In this document: positions 36,811 through 49,800 of the stretch, piece after piece
How positions within the stretch are numbered: position 1 is the stretch's first letter
Layout of the letters: each line of letters opens with the position of its first letter
Assembly (NCBI GenBank): GCA_902635965.1
Contig: CACPQA010000011.1
Location: 1-59,241, forward strand
Direction: 5' to 3'
Source of the DNA: an uncultured Bacteroidota bacterium
GTDB lineage: Bacteria > Bacteroidota > Bacteroidia > Flavobacteriales > Flavobacteriaceae
DNA length: 59,241 nt
The notes under the pieces: model-generated
The model's database searches: none
Told to the model about the DNA's origin: nothing
The model's input: the letters and a program-made list of their open reading frames with translations, nothing else
Position numbers and translations under genes: made by a program

Positions 36811-37572
36811 TTAAATTTCTTCATTCTTCAATTTAAATTCTCTTAGTTTCACATCATCAAAGCCCTTTTGATCAAATGGATTTTCAATATAATTTTGAAT
36901 ATTATATAAGGCGATAAGGGTGAAACTAATTAAAATTGTGAATCCAAGCGATATAATATTTTGATATTCAGAAATGCTAGATTTAATTCCATCAATAAGA
37001 GAAGGTGTGTATATAAGTGGGAAAAGGTAAATAAATACTAAGCAATAGGATCTTAAGCTTACAGGGGTTCCATGTGATTGAAGAGCATGTAATTTTTCAA
37101 CATTTTCAAATACTTCATTTTTTACTCTGATCATACTGTCTTTTTCTCTATCGTTGAATTTTGATATGTTATCTAGCGTTACTTGATAAATTTCTTTACT
37201 AAACTTCCTTACCCCAGCAATAGAGTATTTTTTACTTCCTTTGAGTAGACTAAAGGAATATTTTTCCAATTGGATTAAAATTTCAGATAATTTTTGTTCT
37301 TCTTTTTTTGATATTCCCTCAACCGCTCCAAAAATATTTTGAAGAGTAATTATTTTGGTTCTAAAAATGGAAAGATAGTTTAAGGATTCCTGTCTTTTAT
37401 TGAATGCTCCTGTTATGGTGAAAACAAGTGGAAAAATGATGGCTATGCTTATAATATCAAAGTTCACTGACATCTTTAGATCAATATGTTGAAATAAATA
37501 ATAAACGCCTACTGCCTCTGCAACTATAATAATCGTGTGAAGGTTAAAAATCGAGAAAATTTTCTTTATCAT
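36811..37572 (-). CDS. Bestrophin-like small membrane protein
   Basis: A 253-residue protein with four predicted membrane segments (near residues 11-30, 38-57, 172-192 and 207-228). A charged soluble middle has many Glu/Lys residues. The tail IENPFDQKGFDDVKL resembles the ENPF/EDPF motif that closes the bestrophin/UPF0187 core. Bestrophins are Cl- or cation channels, but no ion-selectivity residue can be claimed here. It points away from the giant gene; a TAATTTTG -7 element (37600-37593) lies about 20 bp upstream. Confidence 0.55.
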   Translation of the reverse strand: MIKKIFSIFNLHTIIIVAEAVGVYYLFQHIDLKMSVNFDIISIAIIFPLVFTITGAFNKRQESLNYLSIFRTKIITLQNIFGAVEGISKKEEQKLSEILIQLEKYSFSLLKGSKKYSIAGVRKFSKEIYQVTLDNISKFNDREKDSMIRVKNEVFENVEKLHALQSHGTPVSLRSYCLVFIYLFPLIYTPSLIDGIKSSISEYQNIISLGFTILISFTLIALYNIQNYIENPFDQKGFDDVKLREFKLKNEEI

Positions 37573-37861
37573 GTTTTGATTAATTATGCGTGCAAAATTA
37601 AAATTTTTTTAATAATTAAATAATGCGAATGAAGATATCTCAAAATTTCACATATAATTTTGTCAATTATGTAGTGTAATTTGATCTCATTTTTTTTTAG
37701 AAATTGTTAATTAAATTAAAAACACTTTTTTAATAAGTCTATAAAATATTGTAAATGAGATATTTATGTAAAAATGATGGTTAATTAAAAAGTTAATAAC
37801 CTATAAAGTATGGTATGATTATTGCCCAATAGCAGTTGTAATTTTACATAACGTGTTATAG
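37573..37861. promoter_or_regulatory. 289-bp divergent intergenic region upstream of the second giant gene
   Basis: Very AT-rich, with no gene seen. Plus strand TAATTTTG (37655-37662) is the best -7 match for the giant gene, implying a leader of about 200 bases. Minus strand TAATTTTG (37600-37593) suits the bestrophin-like gene. A TAG stop directly precedes the giant's TTG codon. Confidence 0.4.
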
Positions 37862-40800
37862 TTGATTTTGAGGAGATTTTACTTAACGCTCTATGTCCTA
37901 TTTTTGTGGGGCATAACCTTTGCTCAAGGACAGAGTCCTATTCTTGAGGTTACTACCTACTCAGATGTTGTAACCGATTCAGACAACACTGTCAATGCGA
38001 CAGATGTTGTCGTGTTTACTGTTAAAGCAAAGAACATAAGTAACCTTGCTTTATCTAGTTTAACTATTTCACACACTCTTAAAGGTATAAATGGATCAAC
38101 TTTAACACTTAACTCCTCTCCAACTTTTTTGTCTAACTCTAGTGGATCTGCTGCTGGGTCTCTTGCGGCAGGTGAAACTGGAACGTATGTTGCAACATAC
38201 ACATTTGACGCAGCTGGGGTCTCAGCTGGTGGAATCAGTTTAACCGTTACGGGTACGGCAAGCACACCTGGAAACACCAATAACATTACAGACCCTTCAG
38301 ATGATGGTGACGATTCGGATGGAAATACTATCAATGATCCAACGCAAGTGGCTGCAGGCAGTACGGTAACTGCTTTGGAGGGAACTAAATTGGAAAACTA
38401 TGTGGATAACGACGGGAATGGTACCATCGGGCTCGGGGATCAACTAGAATACATTATTACAGTTTACAATAAAGGAGAAGAGCAATTAGACGCTGTAACT
38501 CTCTTTGATGTTTTGAAAGATCAAAACAATAATGTTCTTGCCCTAATTGCACCCTTTACACCGCCAGGACCAATATTTGTCTCCTCAAATCAAAATTCCA
38601 CCAATGGAAACCTACTAGTTGGTGAAACTGTAACCTATAAAGCAGTTTATGTTGTTCAGCAAGGCGCAGTTGATAGTGGAGGTCTTAACAACTGTTTAGA
38701 TATCCAAGCAGATGGTGTAAATTCAAATCGAAGGGTAACAGATAGAGCCGATGATGGGATTGACAACGATGGGAACGTTGTGGATGATTGTACCGAATCA
38801 ACGATCACAACAACTGCAACACTTGAGGTTACCAAAGTGGCTACAGTGCAGGATGTAAACGGCAACAGTCAAAATGATCCAGGTGACATTATTAATTATA
38901 ATATAAGAGTAGAAAACAAAGGAAATGTTACATTAAGTGGTTTGGTGTTATCTGAAAACTTTGATGACGGTAACGGGTCAACTGTTCAGTTAAATCACAA
39001 TCCTATTTTTCAGTCCTCTTCGCTAGGCTCTGCAGCTGGTTCCCTTAAAGTTGCTGAGGTAGCCATTTATACCGCCTCTTACACTATAACTGCACCAGTT
39101 GCCAACACAGGAAGTGTTTCAAATTCCCTTACAGCGACAGCTAACTCACCAGGTAATAGCGGAGATGTGATTGATGTAAGTGATGATGGAATAGACAATG
39201 ACGGTAATACAGAAAATGATTCCACAACTACCTCTTTAACTATTGACAAAAGAATTGAGGCTACAAAAACATACAAAGTAGCTGACAATGGAGATGGTGA
39301 AAATGGAGTAGGGGATGTCGTAACCTTTACGATAACAGTTCAAAATACAGGCCAGATTGGCTTGTCCGGAATTACGCTCGTTGATTTACTTACCGATTGT
39401 ACAGGAACACTAACTCTTACTATGGCAAGTGGACCAACTTGGAATTCAAACAGTGCAGGCTCAGCACAGGGAAGTTTAAATCCAGGAGAAATAGGAACCT
39501 ACACAGCTACCTATACTATTGGAAATGCTGAAATTGGATCCGGGTGTATTTTAAATACAGTAAGTGTCACAGCCAATAGTCCAGGAAATACAGGAGATGT
39601 AACCGATGTAAGTGATGATGGTAATGATGCAGACGGAAATTTAGTAGATGACAAGACTAGAATTGACTTTACTGTTGATCCAGCAGTTGAAGTGGTAAAA
39701 ACCGGTGTACTTGTTGATAACGGAAATAATTTGCCAGGAGTTGGGGACACTGCTGTCTTTACCATTGTAGTTACAAATAAAGGTAATACTGCGCTGACCT
39801 CTATAACCCTTACCGAGACTTTTCAGCGAGGAAATGGAACTTCTATTTCACTAGATGCCGGTCCAACCTTTAACTCTTCAACTGGAGGCTCTGCCGCGGG
39901 GTCACTTCAAACAGGTGAGAGTGCTACTTATACTGCTAGTTATACCGTTGATGCTACTGATATTGCCACAACAAGGGTCCAAAATCAGGTCACAGTATCA
40001 GCCCAAACCTTAGATGGTTCCTTAACAAGAACAGATGTCAGCGACGATGGGAATGATCTTGATGGTAATACACAAAATGACCCTACGGAAGTTAGATTAA
40101 ATTTCAATCCCATACTAGAGGCTACAAAAACCGTTTCTATGTCCTCCAATGCAAATCCAGTAATTGGAGACATCGCAGAATACACAATTACGATAGAAAA
40201 CAAAGGGAATGTCGATGTAAACAACCTTAACCTTAATGACACATTTGTAGGTCTTGCAGGAGCGTCTATCCAGTTAAATGGTGGCCCTACCTTTCAAAGT
40301 GCAACGGCTGGATCAACTGCAACAACGGTTAAAAGAAATGGTATTGTTACTTATACAGCATCCTTTACTGTAAACCAGGCTTCAGTCGATTCAGGTGGTT
40401 TTCGAAACACCGTTGTTGTAACTGGAAGTAATCCTGGAAGTTCAGCAGCAGATGTAATTGAGGCAAGTGATGACGGAATTGACGATGATGGAAACTTAAC
40501 AAATGATCCTACCGATGTTGTTATTGGAGAAGTTCCAGAAATTGAAGTTACCAAGACGGCCACATTTACAGATAATGACTCAAGTGGTGCTATTTCACTT
40601 GGTGATAGAATCGATTATACTATTCTAGTTCAGAATTTAAGTAATGTCACTTTAGATAATATTTCAGTTTCTGATGATCTTCAGGACATAAATTTAACAG
40701 TAACAAAAACACTCGATACAGGTCCTAGTTTTGTCAGTTCAAATCAAGGTTCTGCTTTTGGAACATTAAAACCTAACGAAATTGCCACATTTCAAGGTAC

Positions 40801-43800
40801 GTATATCATAAGGCAAGTAGATGTTGATGCTGGAGGGCTTTCTAACCAAGCTTCTGTTACTGCTCAAACACCTTCTGATGCTACAATCACTGATGCTAGT
40901 GACGATGGAAATGATTTTGACCAAAATACGGTTGACGATAGAACTGAAACAATAATACCAAGAGTTCCAGGTATAGAAGTTACAAAAACTTCCACTATAA
41001 CTGATAATAACGGAGATAATTCATACGGAGTAGGAGATACGGTTGTTTATACAATTACAGTTGTAAATACAGGAAATTTAGACTTTACATCCGTCGTTTT
41101 AGAGGACGTATTGTCAAAAATAAATGGAGGAACTCTTGCTTTAACTGTGACACCAACTTTTAAATCATCAACTTTAGGTTCTGATGCAGGTTCTTTAAAA
41201 GTTAGCGAAACAGCCACTTATGTGGCAAGCTACACCATAGCTCAAGACGCGATTGATGGAGGAGGACTATCCAACCAAGTCTCTGTAACAGCCGACTCTT
41301 TAACAGCTTCGGTAACAGATTTAAGTGACGATGGAATTGATAACGATGGAAATACCACAGATGACCCAACTGAAAACATACTATTTGGAACACTCAGTTT
41401 AGAGGCTACCAAAACAGCTACTGTAACTGATGTAGACGGTGATGGAGAAGATAGTCTCGGAGACATCATAAATTATATTATTTCAGTTGAAAACAAAGGA
41501 ACTGAATCATTACAAAATTTTACAGTTACAGATACTTTCGTGGATGCCAATGGAAATACGCTAACCCTAAATGCTACGCCTACAACGAGTTATCCAGACC
41601 TGTTAGCACCTGGAGCAGTAAAAACCTATGTTGCGAGTTATACTATTGCTCAAAATGCTCTTGATAACGGTGGTGTTCGAAACAGTGCTCTAGTTAGAGC
41701 AAGTAATGTTGCAGGAACCATTTATGTTGAAGATATAAGTGATGATGGTAATGATGCAGACGGAAATACTGTAACGGATACAACCGATACGCTTATCACT
41801 CCCAATCCGTCGCTAAATCTTACCAAAACCTATGTAAATAAAGATAATGACATGGATGGCAAAATATCCGTTGGAGACAACATCGTCTATACTTTTTCTC
41901 TTTTAAATGATGGAAATGTAACGCAAAGGTTTATCTATATAACAGATCATATAACCGATTTCAATGGTAATGTACGTCAGTTGGATGCATTTGCCTCGCC
42001 TAACAACCTTAACTTTATTTCTGCCACCCAAGGATCTTCGAATGGAACTTTAATTTCAGGAGAAATCGCTACCTACACTGCTACCTATACCGTTCAAAAT
42101 ACAGATACGGCAAGTGGTGGTATTTCAAATACCGCCTCAGCCACGAGTTATGTTTATGTCAATGGTGATCCAGTAGTTCATGCAATAGATCAAAGTGATG
42201 ATGGAGATGACAACGATGGTAACACAGAAAACGACCCAACCCTTTCCTATCTAGGTGATTTACCCCAATTAGAGGTTACCAAAACAGCGACATACACTGG
42301 ATACGCCAATGGTGCTGACCCTGGTGATGTTGCTGTGTTTACCATAAAGGTTGAAAATAAATCTACTCACCCGAGAGACATCATAAAAGATCTTACTTTT
42401 TCCGATGATTTAAAAGACGCGTTTTTAAGAGATAAAACGATGACAAGTACGGTCACCTTTAACTCTGCTACTGCTGGCTCAGCCAATGGCACTGTAACCC
42501 TTGGAGAGACGGCTACGTATACAGCCTCTTATACCATCACCCAAAGTGATATTGATACAGGAGGGCTTAGAAACCAAATTACCTTTGAAGGGAATACGGT
42601 TAGGAATCCAGTTCCAGCAGAGAAAGACGTAAAAGATGTAAGTGATAATGGTATTGATACAGATGGAAACACAGAAGACGATCCTACCTTTTTAGTTCTG
42701 GGTACTGATTCCGATGGAGACAACATTCCGGATACAACAGATATTGATGACGATAACGATGGAATTTTAGACAGAGACGAGCAATGCTTGACCTTTTTAC
42801 TAGATGGAACTTCCTTTGAAACGTATTCGGGTAGTTTCCCGCCATCCTCTCCAGCAAATAGAAATACAGCATACCCAAATACTACCGTTGCTCCACCATT
42901 TACATCTATAAATGGGGACGGTGAGGTGTGGTCACAAAGTCAGGGACCGCAGGGAACCACTTTTAGTCCATACCAAGGATTTTATTTTATCGAACTTTTA
43001 AGTAATGCCGCTAATGGTAACGACGCTTCTTACTGGGATAAAACAGCCTATGGGTCCAACGGTAACTACGATAGAATTCTTGTTATAGAAAATGTATATC
43101 CAAACAGATCTTATGGAATTTCCTTCTATCATAAAGAAGGAGGTCGATTTGTAGCTACGCACGCTGGTGGAGGAAGTACGCTTTTACAGATACAATCTAT
43201 GCAAACCAATTATGCAATAAGCGATATTACCTCAGCCACATCTAGTTGGCAGTCTAAGACCGTGACTTTTACGACCGATGCGCAAACAACTAGAGTTGCT
43301 ATTATGTTTTCTGCCTATGCCCCTGGAATCAACTCATCGATTCAACTTGATGCCATTTCGATGACAGCATCAAAGTCTTGTACACCAGATATCGATGGAG
43401 ACGGAGTTCCAAATGGACTCGACTTAGATTCGGATAATGACGGTATTTATGATGTTGTTGAATCAGGAAACGAGGCCCTAGACACCAACTTCGATGGGGT
43501 AATAAACGGTTTTGATACAGGGTTTGCAGATTCCGATAACGATGGTGCCTCCGATCAGGCAGAATTAAATACAGCAAAGGACAGTGATTCAGATAGCATT
43601 TTAGATGCCTTTGAACTGGACTCTGATGGAGATGGTTGTAACGACACTGAAGAGGCGGGGTATACTGATCCAAATTCTGATGGTTTACTTGGACCTAATC
43701 CTGTAACGCAAAACAGTAATGGTAAAGTTACCAGCGGCTCGGATGGATATACCACCCCTCAAGATTTAAATAATGATAATACCTTTGATTTCAGAGATGA

Positions 43801-46800
43801 GAACTACGATGTTGGGTGTTACAATCCATCTTTGCAAATTGTAAAATCAGCTGTTGTATCCGATACAAATGTGAATGGACTTACAGATGTAGGTGATATA
43901 ATTACCTACACGGTAGTGGTTACCAATACAGGTGGACTTCCAATTTTATTTACAAACATCGATGATAAACTTAAATATGGAAGCACCACTCAGACTCTAA
44001 CATTAGATTGGAGCTCGACTTCAACCGATGTAACTGTGGGGCCAAGAACAAATTTATACTATTACTCTAACAGGGTTGATGATACATATCAGCAGTGGAA
44101 TGAAAATGGAGGTAATCAGGGTGCTTACGAATCTGAATGGGGATATCCTCCAGACATACCATATTACTTTAATACCAATAGTGGAAGCTCCTACAGTGAC
44201 GTAGACTGGGTTTTCCAAACAAACGGTTTTGGAAACACCAGAAATACCTATTCTTATGCAGGTACTGATAATAGGGTGCACAGGTATTCGAGGATAAGCA
44301 ATCAAAATAATGCAACTTATTATGTATATCAAGATGTCACTTTAGAGGCAAACACTGAATATACAGTTTCGGTTTACGCAGCGGCACCTAATAGCAGCTA
44401 TTACAACACCAATAATGATTATGAAAAATTAAGATTTGTACACAGGCCTCCTGGGGGTTCAGATATATACGGGTCCTACAACCGAGTGTCTGGACCTGTA
44501 ACTAATAATAGTAGCAACAATAATACTGGTTGGACGAGGTATCATCATACATTTACAACTGGAGTAGCAGGGTCATACCGTGTAGGTTTTTCAGCCCCGT
44601 ATTTTGCAAATAGTTGGACAAGGATTTGGGGAGCTCAATTAGAAAAAGGAAGCAGACCAACTGCTTATATATATACCTATAGTAATCGTTCAAGTACCAT
44701 CACTCAAACAACACAAGCAGACCCTAGTTCAGGGGCATTACCGCAAGGAGAAAGTGCTGTCTACACGGCCCTGGTTACCATAACCCAGGATATGATGGAC
44801 ACCGCCACGGAAATTTCAAATCAGGTGACAATTACAGGATCATTTACTTCTCCTGGTGGAATATCTGGGACAACTTTTGATGTAAGCGCCGATAATGATA
44901 ATAGCGATGGAAACACCGAAGATGACCCAACAATTATCACACTTGATGTCAACAATCAGTTGGAGGTTACCAAAACTGCCACCACTACCGATATAAACGG
45001 AAACGGTCAAATCGATGCGGGTGATAGAATAAATTATGAAATTACCATTGAAAATACGGGTAATACTTCCCTTAAAAACTTCACCGTTACCGACACTCTA
45101 ACCCGCTCAAGTGGGGTTACTGTGACCCAATTTACAGATACAACTTCCTTTACTTTAAAAGAGATAAAAAACTTGTTTACTTATTCAAACCATCAGGATG
45201 ATAATGATTATGATTGGGAACACACTGGAGTCTCGGGATGGGCACTAAACAATTGGGGTTATCCGGTGGATGAACCTTACTATTTTTCATCAACCAGTGG
45301 AGATAGTTATAGTAATGTAGATTATTATTTTCAAACAAGTGGTTTGGGAAGAACAAGGTCCCCATCCACAACTGGAGGTGATAATCGTTCAGGCAGGCAC
45401 AGTAGAATCCATAACAACAATGTGACATCAAGGTACTACTACCAAAACGTAACTCTAGAGGCAAATACCGAGTATACCGTATCGGTTTATGCTAATGCTT
45501 ATAACTCCAGCTATGATGACCCAGTCACTGGTGAACAATTCAGATTTGTCTTTAGACCCCCTGGAGGATCCGACACTTTTTCTCAGTATAACACAATGCC
45601 TACCTATATCAATAATTGGTCATTTGAAAGATATAGCTACACCTTTACAACAGGAGCTGCGGGAAGTTATAGGGTTGGAATCGCTCCTCCTTACGCACAA
45701 GGATATGGAGGACTATTTTGGGGGGCTCAACTAGAAAAAGGCTCTACAGCTACAACCTACATTTATACCTGGAGTGGTCAAGCCGTAAAACCCTCAGATG
45801 CTCTGCCAATATCAACTAGTGTCACCACCACTTATATTGAATGGTCGAGTGGTTACCCGAATAACACTAGTATAAATGCTTTGATAATCCAAAATAGTAG
45901 TGGAACCAAATATGCTTTTGATAATCCTTATGGAAATGGTCGTCGGTCAATCCTTGAGGTTGAACCCCAAAATTTCGCTGCGTATAATAGTCGTCCTACT
46001 AGTAGCTATTTCGATAACGGTTATTTGGGAGAATTCAATGGGAATAGATATTATTTGGAGACAACTGGATGGAATTGGTCTACTCATAATAATAATGCCA
46101 ACCAATCAGGTGGATACCTTTTTGTACCCAACACGAAAGAGGAATGGGATTGGATGATGACCCGCCTTCAAAGTGTTTCAAATGGACAATGGCACTATAC
46201 AGGAATATATCAGGTAAATAATTCCGATTATCAGTCAGATCAAATAAAAGGTGGGTGGACCGCAAGAGATGGATCATATGTACTTATGCCTGGAGAATCA
46301 ACGGTGCTAGTACCTGGGGGAAAAGCAGAATACGAGTTTACCCACACCATTACCCAAGTAGATGTGGATGATGGCACCTTACTAAATCAGGTATTTGTAT
46401 CAGCTGAGGGCACCTCACTAGTTACAGAAACCTCGGATGATGGTATTGATAACGATGGAAATACTGTTGATGACCCAACAGTTATAGAGATTAGCAAACA
46501 GTCTTCTGTTACCATTGCAAAAACAGCGACTGTTAGTGATGTTAACGGAGACGGTCTTAATGGAGTTGGGGATATAATTGAATATACCATTGTAGTTACC
46601 AACACTGGAAACACCCAATTAACTACGACGACGATTTTAGATAGTCTAACCGATGGTCTAGGAAATGCACGATCTTTAAACACCACGGTGACCTATGTTT
46701 CAACTGTTGCTACCGTTACAATTCAGGTGGCAAAACAAAACTTATTTTATTACTCTAACCAAATTGATGATACGCATCAGCAGTGGAATGAAAGTTATAG

Positions 46801-49800
46801 TGGTATTGATGGCTCGCACCAAGCTGAATGGGGGTGGCCTCCAGGCATACCTTATTATTTTAATACCAGTAGTGGAAGGTCCTATAGTGGTGTAGACTAT
46901 GTTTTCCAAACAAATGGTTCTGGCACTACCAGAAGCCCATACATTTATCCCGGTACTGATCAGGCAGCTTCTTTGTATAGTAGAATCGACAACGATGCAA
47001 GGCCGAATGATTATGTATACCAAAATGTAACCTTAGAGGCAAATACAAAATATACCGTGTCGGTCTATGCAGCGGCCTACAGTTCGAGCTATGTAAACTC
47101 GGGTAATACTTATGATAGATTAAGATTCGTATATCGAACACCAGGAGGGTCAACAAACTATGGACCCTATAACAGTATAACTGGTTGGGTTCAAAATAAT
47201 AACGCCGCTTCAAGTAATACTGGTTGGGCGAGATATAGCTATTCATTTACAACTGGACAAGCAGGGCAATACCGCGTTGGATTTACAGTGTTATATAATG
47301 GAAATAATGGTGGAAGATTTTGGGGAGCACAACTAGAAAAAGGTGACTTATCAAGATTAATCTATACCGAATCCTCTATTGCACCTACATACAATGCTCC
47401 GGCTGATACAATGACAACGACCATTGATGACAACAGAATTTTAGAATCGAGAAGTGTGGATAACTACACTGCAAGTTACACCATTACCCAGGACGATGTA
47501 GATAGTAAATTCCTATCAAATACCGCTACATTTACAGGTTTCGATCCTGATGGAACCACTGTAGTATCTAAAACAGCAGACGATGGAGATCCAACCAATG
47601 GAGATGAGGACCCAACGATTATAAGTCTGGCCTCTACATCAACTTTGGATGTATTTAAGTCAGCAATTGTTCAAGATGTAAATGGTAGTCAGGTGAATGA
47701 CCTTGGAGATATTATTGTCTACACTATTGTAGTTTCAAATACAGGATATACCACTATATCGGCTCTAACATGCTCTGATACCTTAACTGATTTCAGTGGC
47801 ACTGCCCTTAGCTACAATGCACCAATTAGTACTGTTAGTGCGACCTCTGGCTCTACCTCCTCTACTTTGGCAGTGGCCGGGGTAACGACCTTTACAGCTT
47901 CCTATACCATTACCCAGTCCGATGTAAATTCTGGAGGAGTATCCAATACTATTCTAATTTTAGGTAGTAGCTCAGGCCTTACCGATAACGTAACGGCAAC
48001 CTATGAGATGGCAACCCCACTTGAAACTGCAAGTCCGGTACTTGAACTTACAAAAACCTTTACTACGACAGATAATAATAGCAATGGTCAGGTAGACCTT
48101 GGTGATACCATAAATTACACCATTACAGCCGAAAACAAAGGAAATGTAATCCTAACAGGACTTACCCTAACAGACACACTAACGGATCTTTTAAGCAATA
48201 CCCTTACCCTAACATCAGGACCTACCTATTCCAGTTCAACAGATGGTAGTACCTCTCAGGGAACTATCACAATGGGTGAGACGGAAACTTACCTAGCCAC
48301 ATTTGTCATTTCCCAAGCAGCGATGGACGCTGGAGCAGTTTTCAATACTGTCTCGGCAGTAGCTTCTTCTCCTGCAAATTCCAATAACGTTACAGATACC
48401 TCCGATAACGGACAAGATGGAGACGGAAATACAATCGATGATCAAACAAAGACAGAATTTAATATTGTTTCTAACTTAAGAGTATCTAAAACGGCACAAG
48501 TCCAGGACGTTAATTCCAATACCATAAATGACGTTGGAGATATCATTGTTTATTCCATTGTTGTAACCAATACAGGAGGGGTGAAAGTAAAGTCTTTAAA
48601 AACGTCCGATACACTCAAAGATGGAAATGGATTAACACTAAACTTAAATACCCCGTTACAAACTGTAACCTCGACATCGGGGTCAACCTCAAGTACGCTT
48701 TTAATTCGTGGTTCTACCACATTTACTACTTCCTATACCATAACTCAATCTGATCTCAATTCAGGCAGAGTAAGAAATATAATTGAAGTAATAGGTAGTA
48801 CAACAACAAACTCAGATAACACTTCCAATACAACGGATGTTATCACTGAGCTTTCCACCGTTAGCCCAGTAATTGAGATTACCAAGATTGCTTCCATAAC
48901 TGATAATGGAGATGGAGTAAACGGAGTTGGAGATATTGTTAACTATTTTATAACTGTTGATAACAAAGGAAATGTACCTGTCACAGTCCCAATATCTTTT
49001 ACCTCTGCCGATATCGCTACAAATTCAGATGGGGCGCATTCTGTCTTTGCTGCGGATATGGATGGGGATGGGGATATGGATATCTTGTCGGCTTCACACA
49101 ATGACGACACCATTGCTTGGTATGAAAATAACGGTGATGCAAATCCTACTTGGACTAAAAATGTTATAGCAACAAATGCAGACAAGGCATTTTCTGTTAT
49201 TGCAGCAGATATGGACGCAGACGGAGATATGGATATCGTGTCGGCTTCTTCAGATGACAATACCATAGCATGGTATGAAAATGATGGAGCTGCAGATCCT
49301 ACATGGACTGCTGCTAACATCGTAACAAATGCAATACGTGCAAGATCTGTTAAGGCGGCAGATTTGGATGGAGACGGGGATATGGACATTGTCTCTGCTT
49401 CTCATGATGACAATACCATTGCTTGGTATGAGAACAATGGGGCTGCGAACCCTGTATGGACTAAAGCTGTTATAGCAACAGATGCACTTCAAGCAAGAGA
49501 TGTCTTTGTAGCAGATATGGACGGGGATGGAGATTTAGATATCCTATCGGCTTCTTGCTTTGATGATACCATAGCTTGGTATGAGAACAACGGGGCTGCA
49601 AACCCCACTTGGACCGCTGCTAATATCGCAACAACTGCAGATTGCGCAAAAGGTGTTTTCGCAGCAGACATGGATGGAGATGGGGACATGGATATCATAT
49701 CGGCTTCTGGTAATGACGACACTATTGCTTGGTATGAAAATAATGGAGCTGCAGATCCTACATGGACAGCTGCAGACATAGACACAAATGCGGATAATGC

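Noticed and set aside
37893-37916. Seven-codon ORF after AGGAG
   Set aside because: Too short, in another frame than the signal peptide, and not conserved as far as can be told.
45489-49781. Short plus-strand ORFs in a different frame of giant 2
   Set aside because: They lie fully inside the long frame, in phase 0 instead of phase 2, and encode low-complexity or repeat-shadow peptides.
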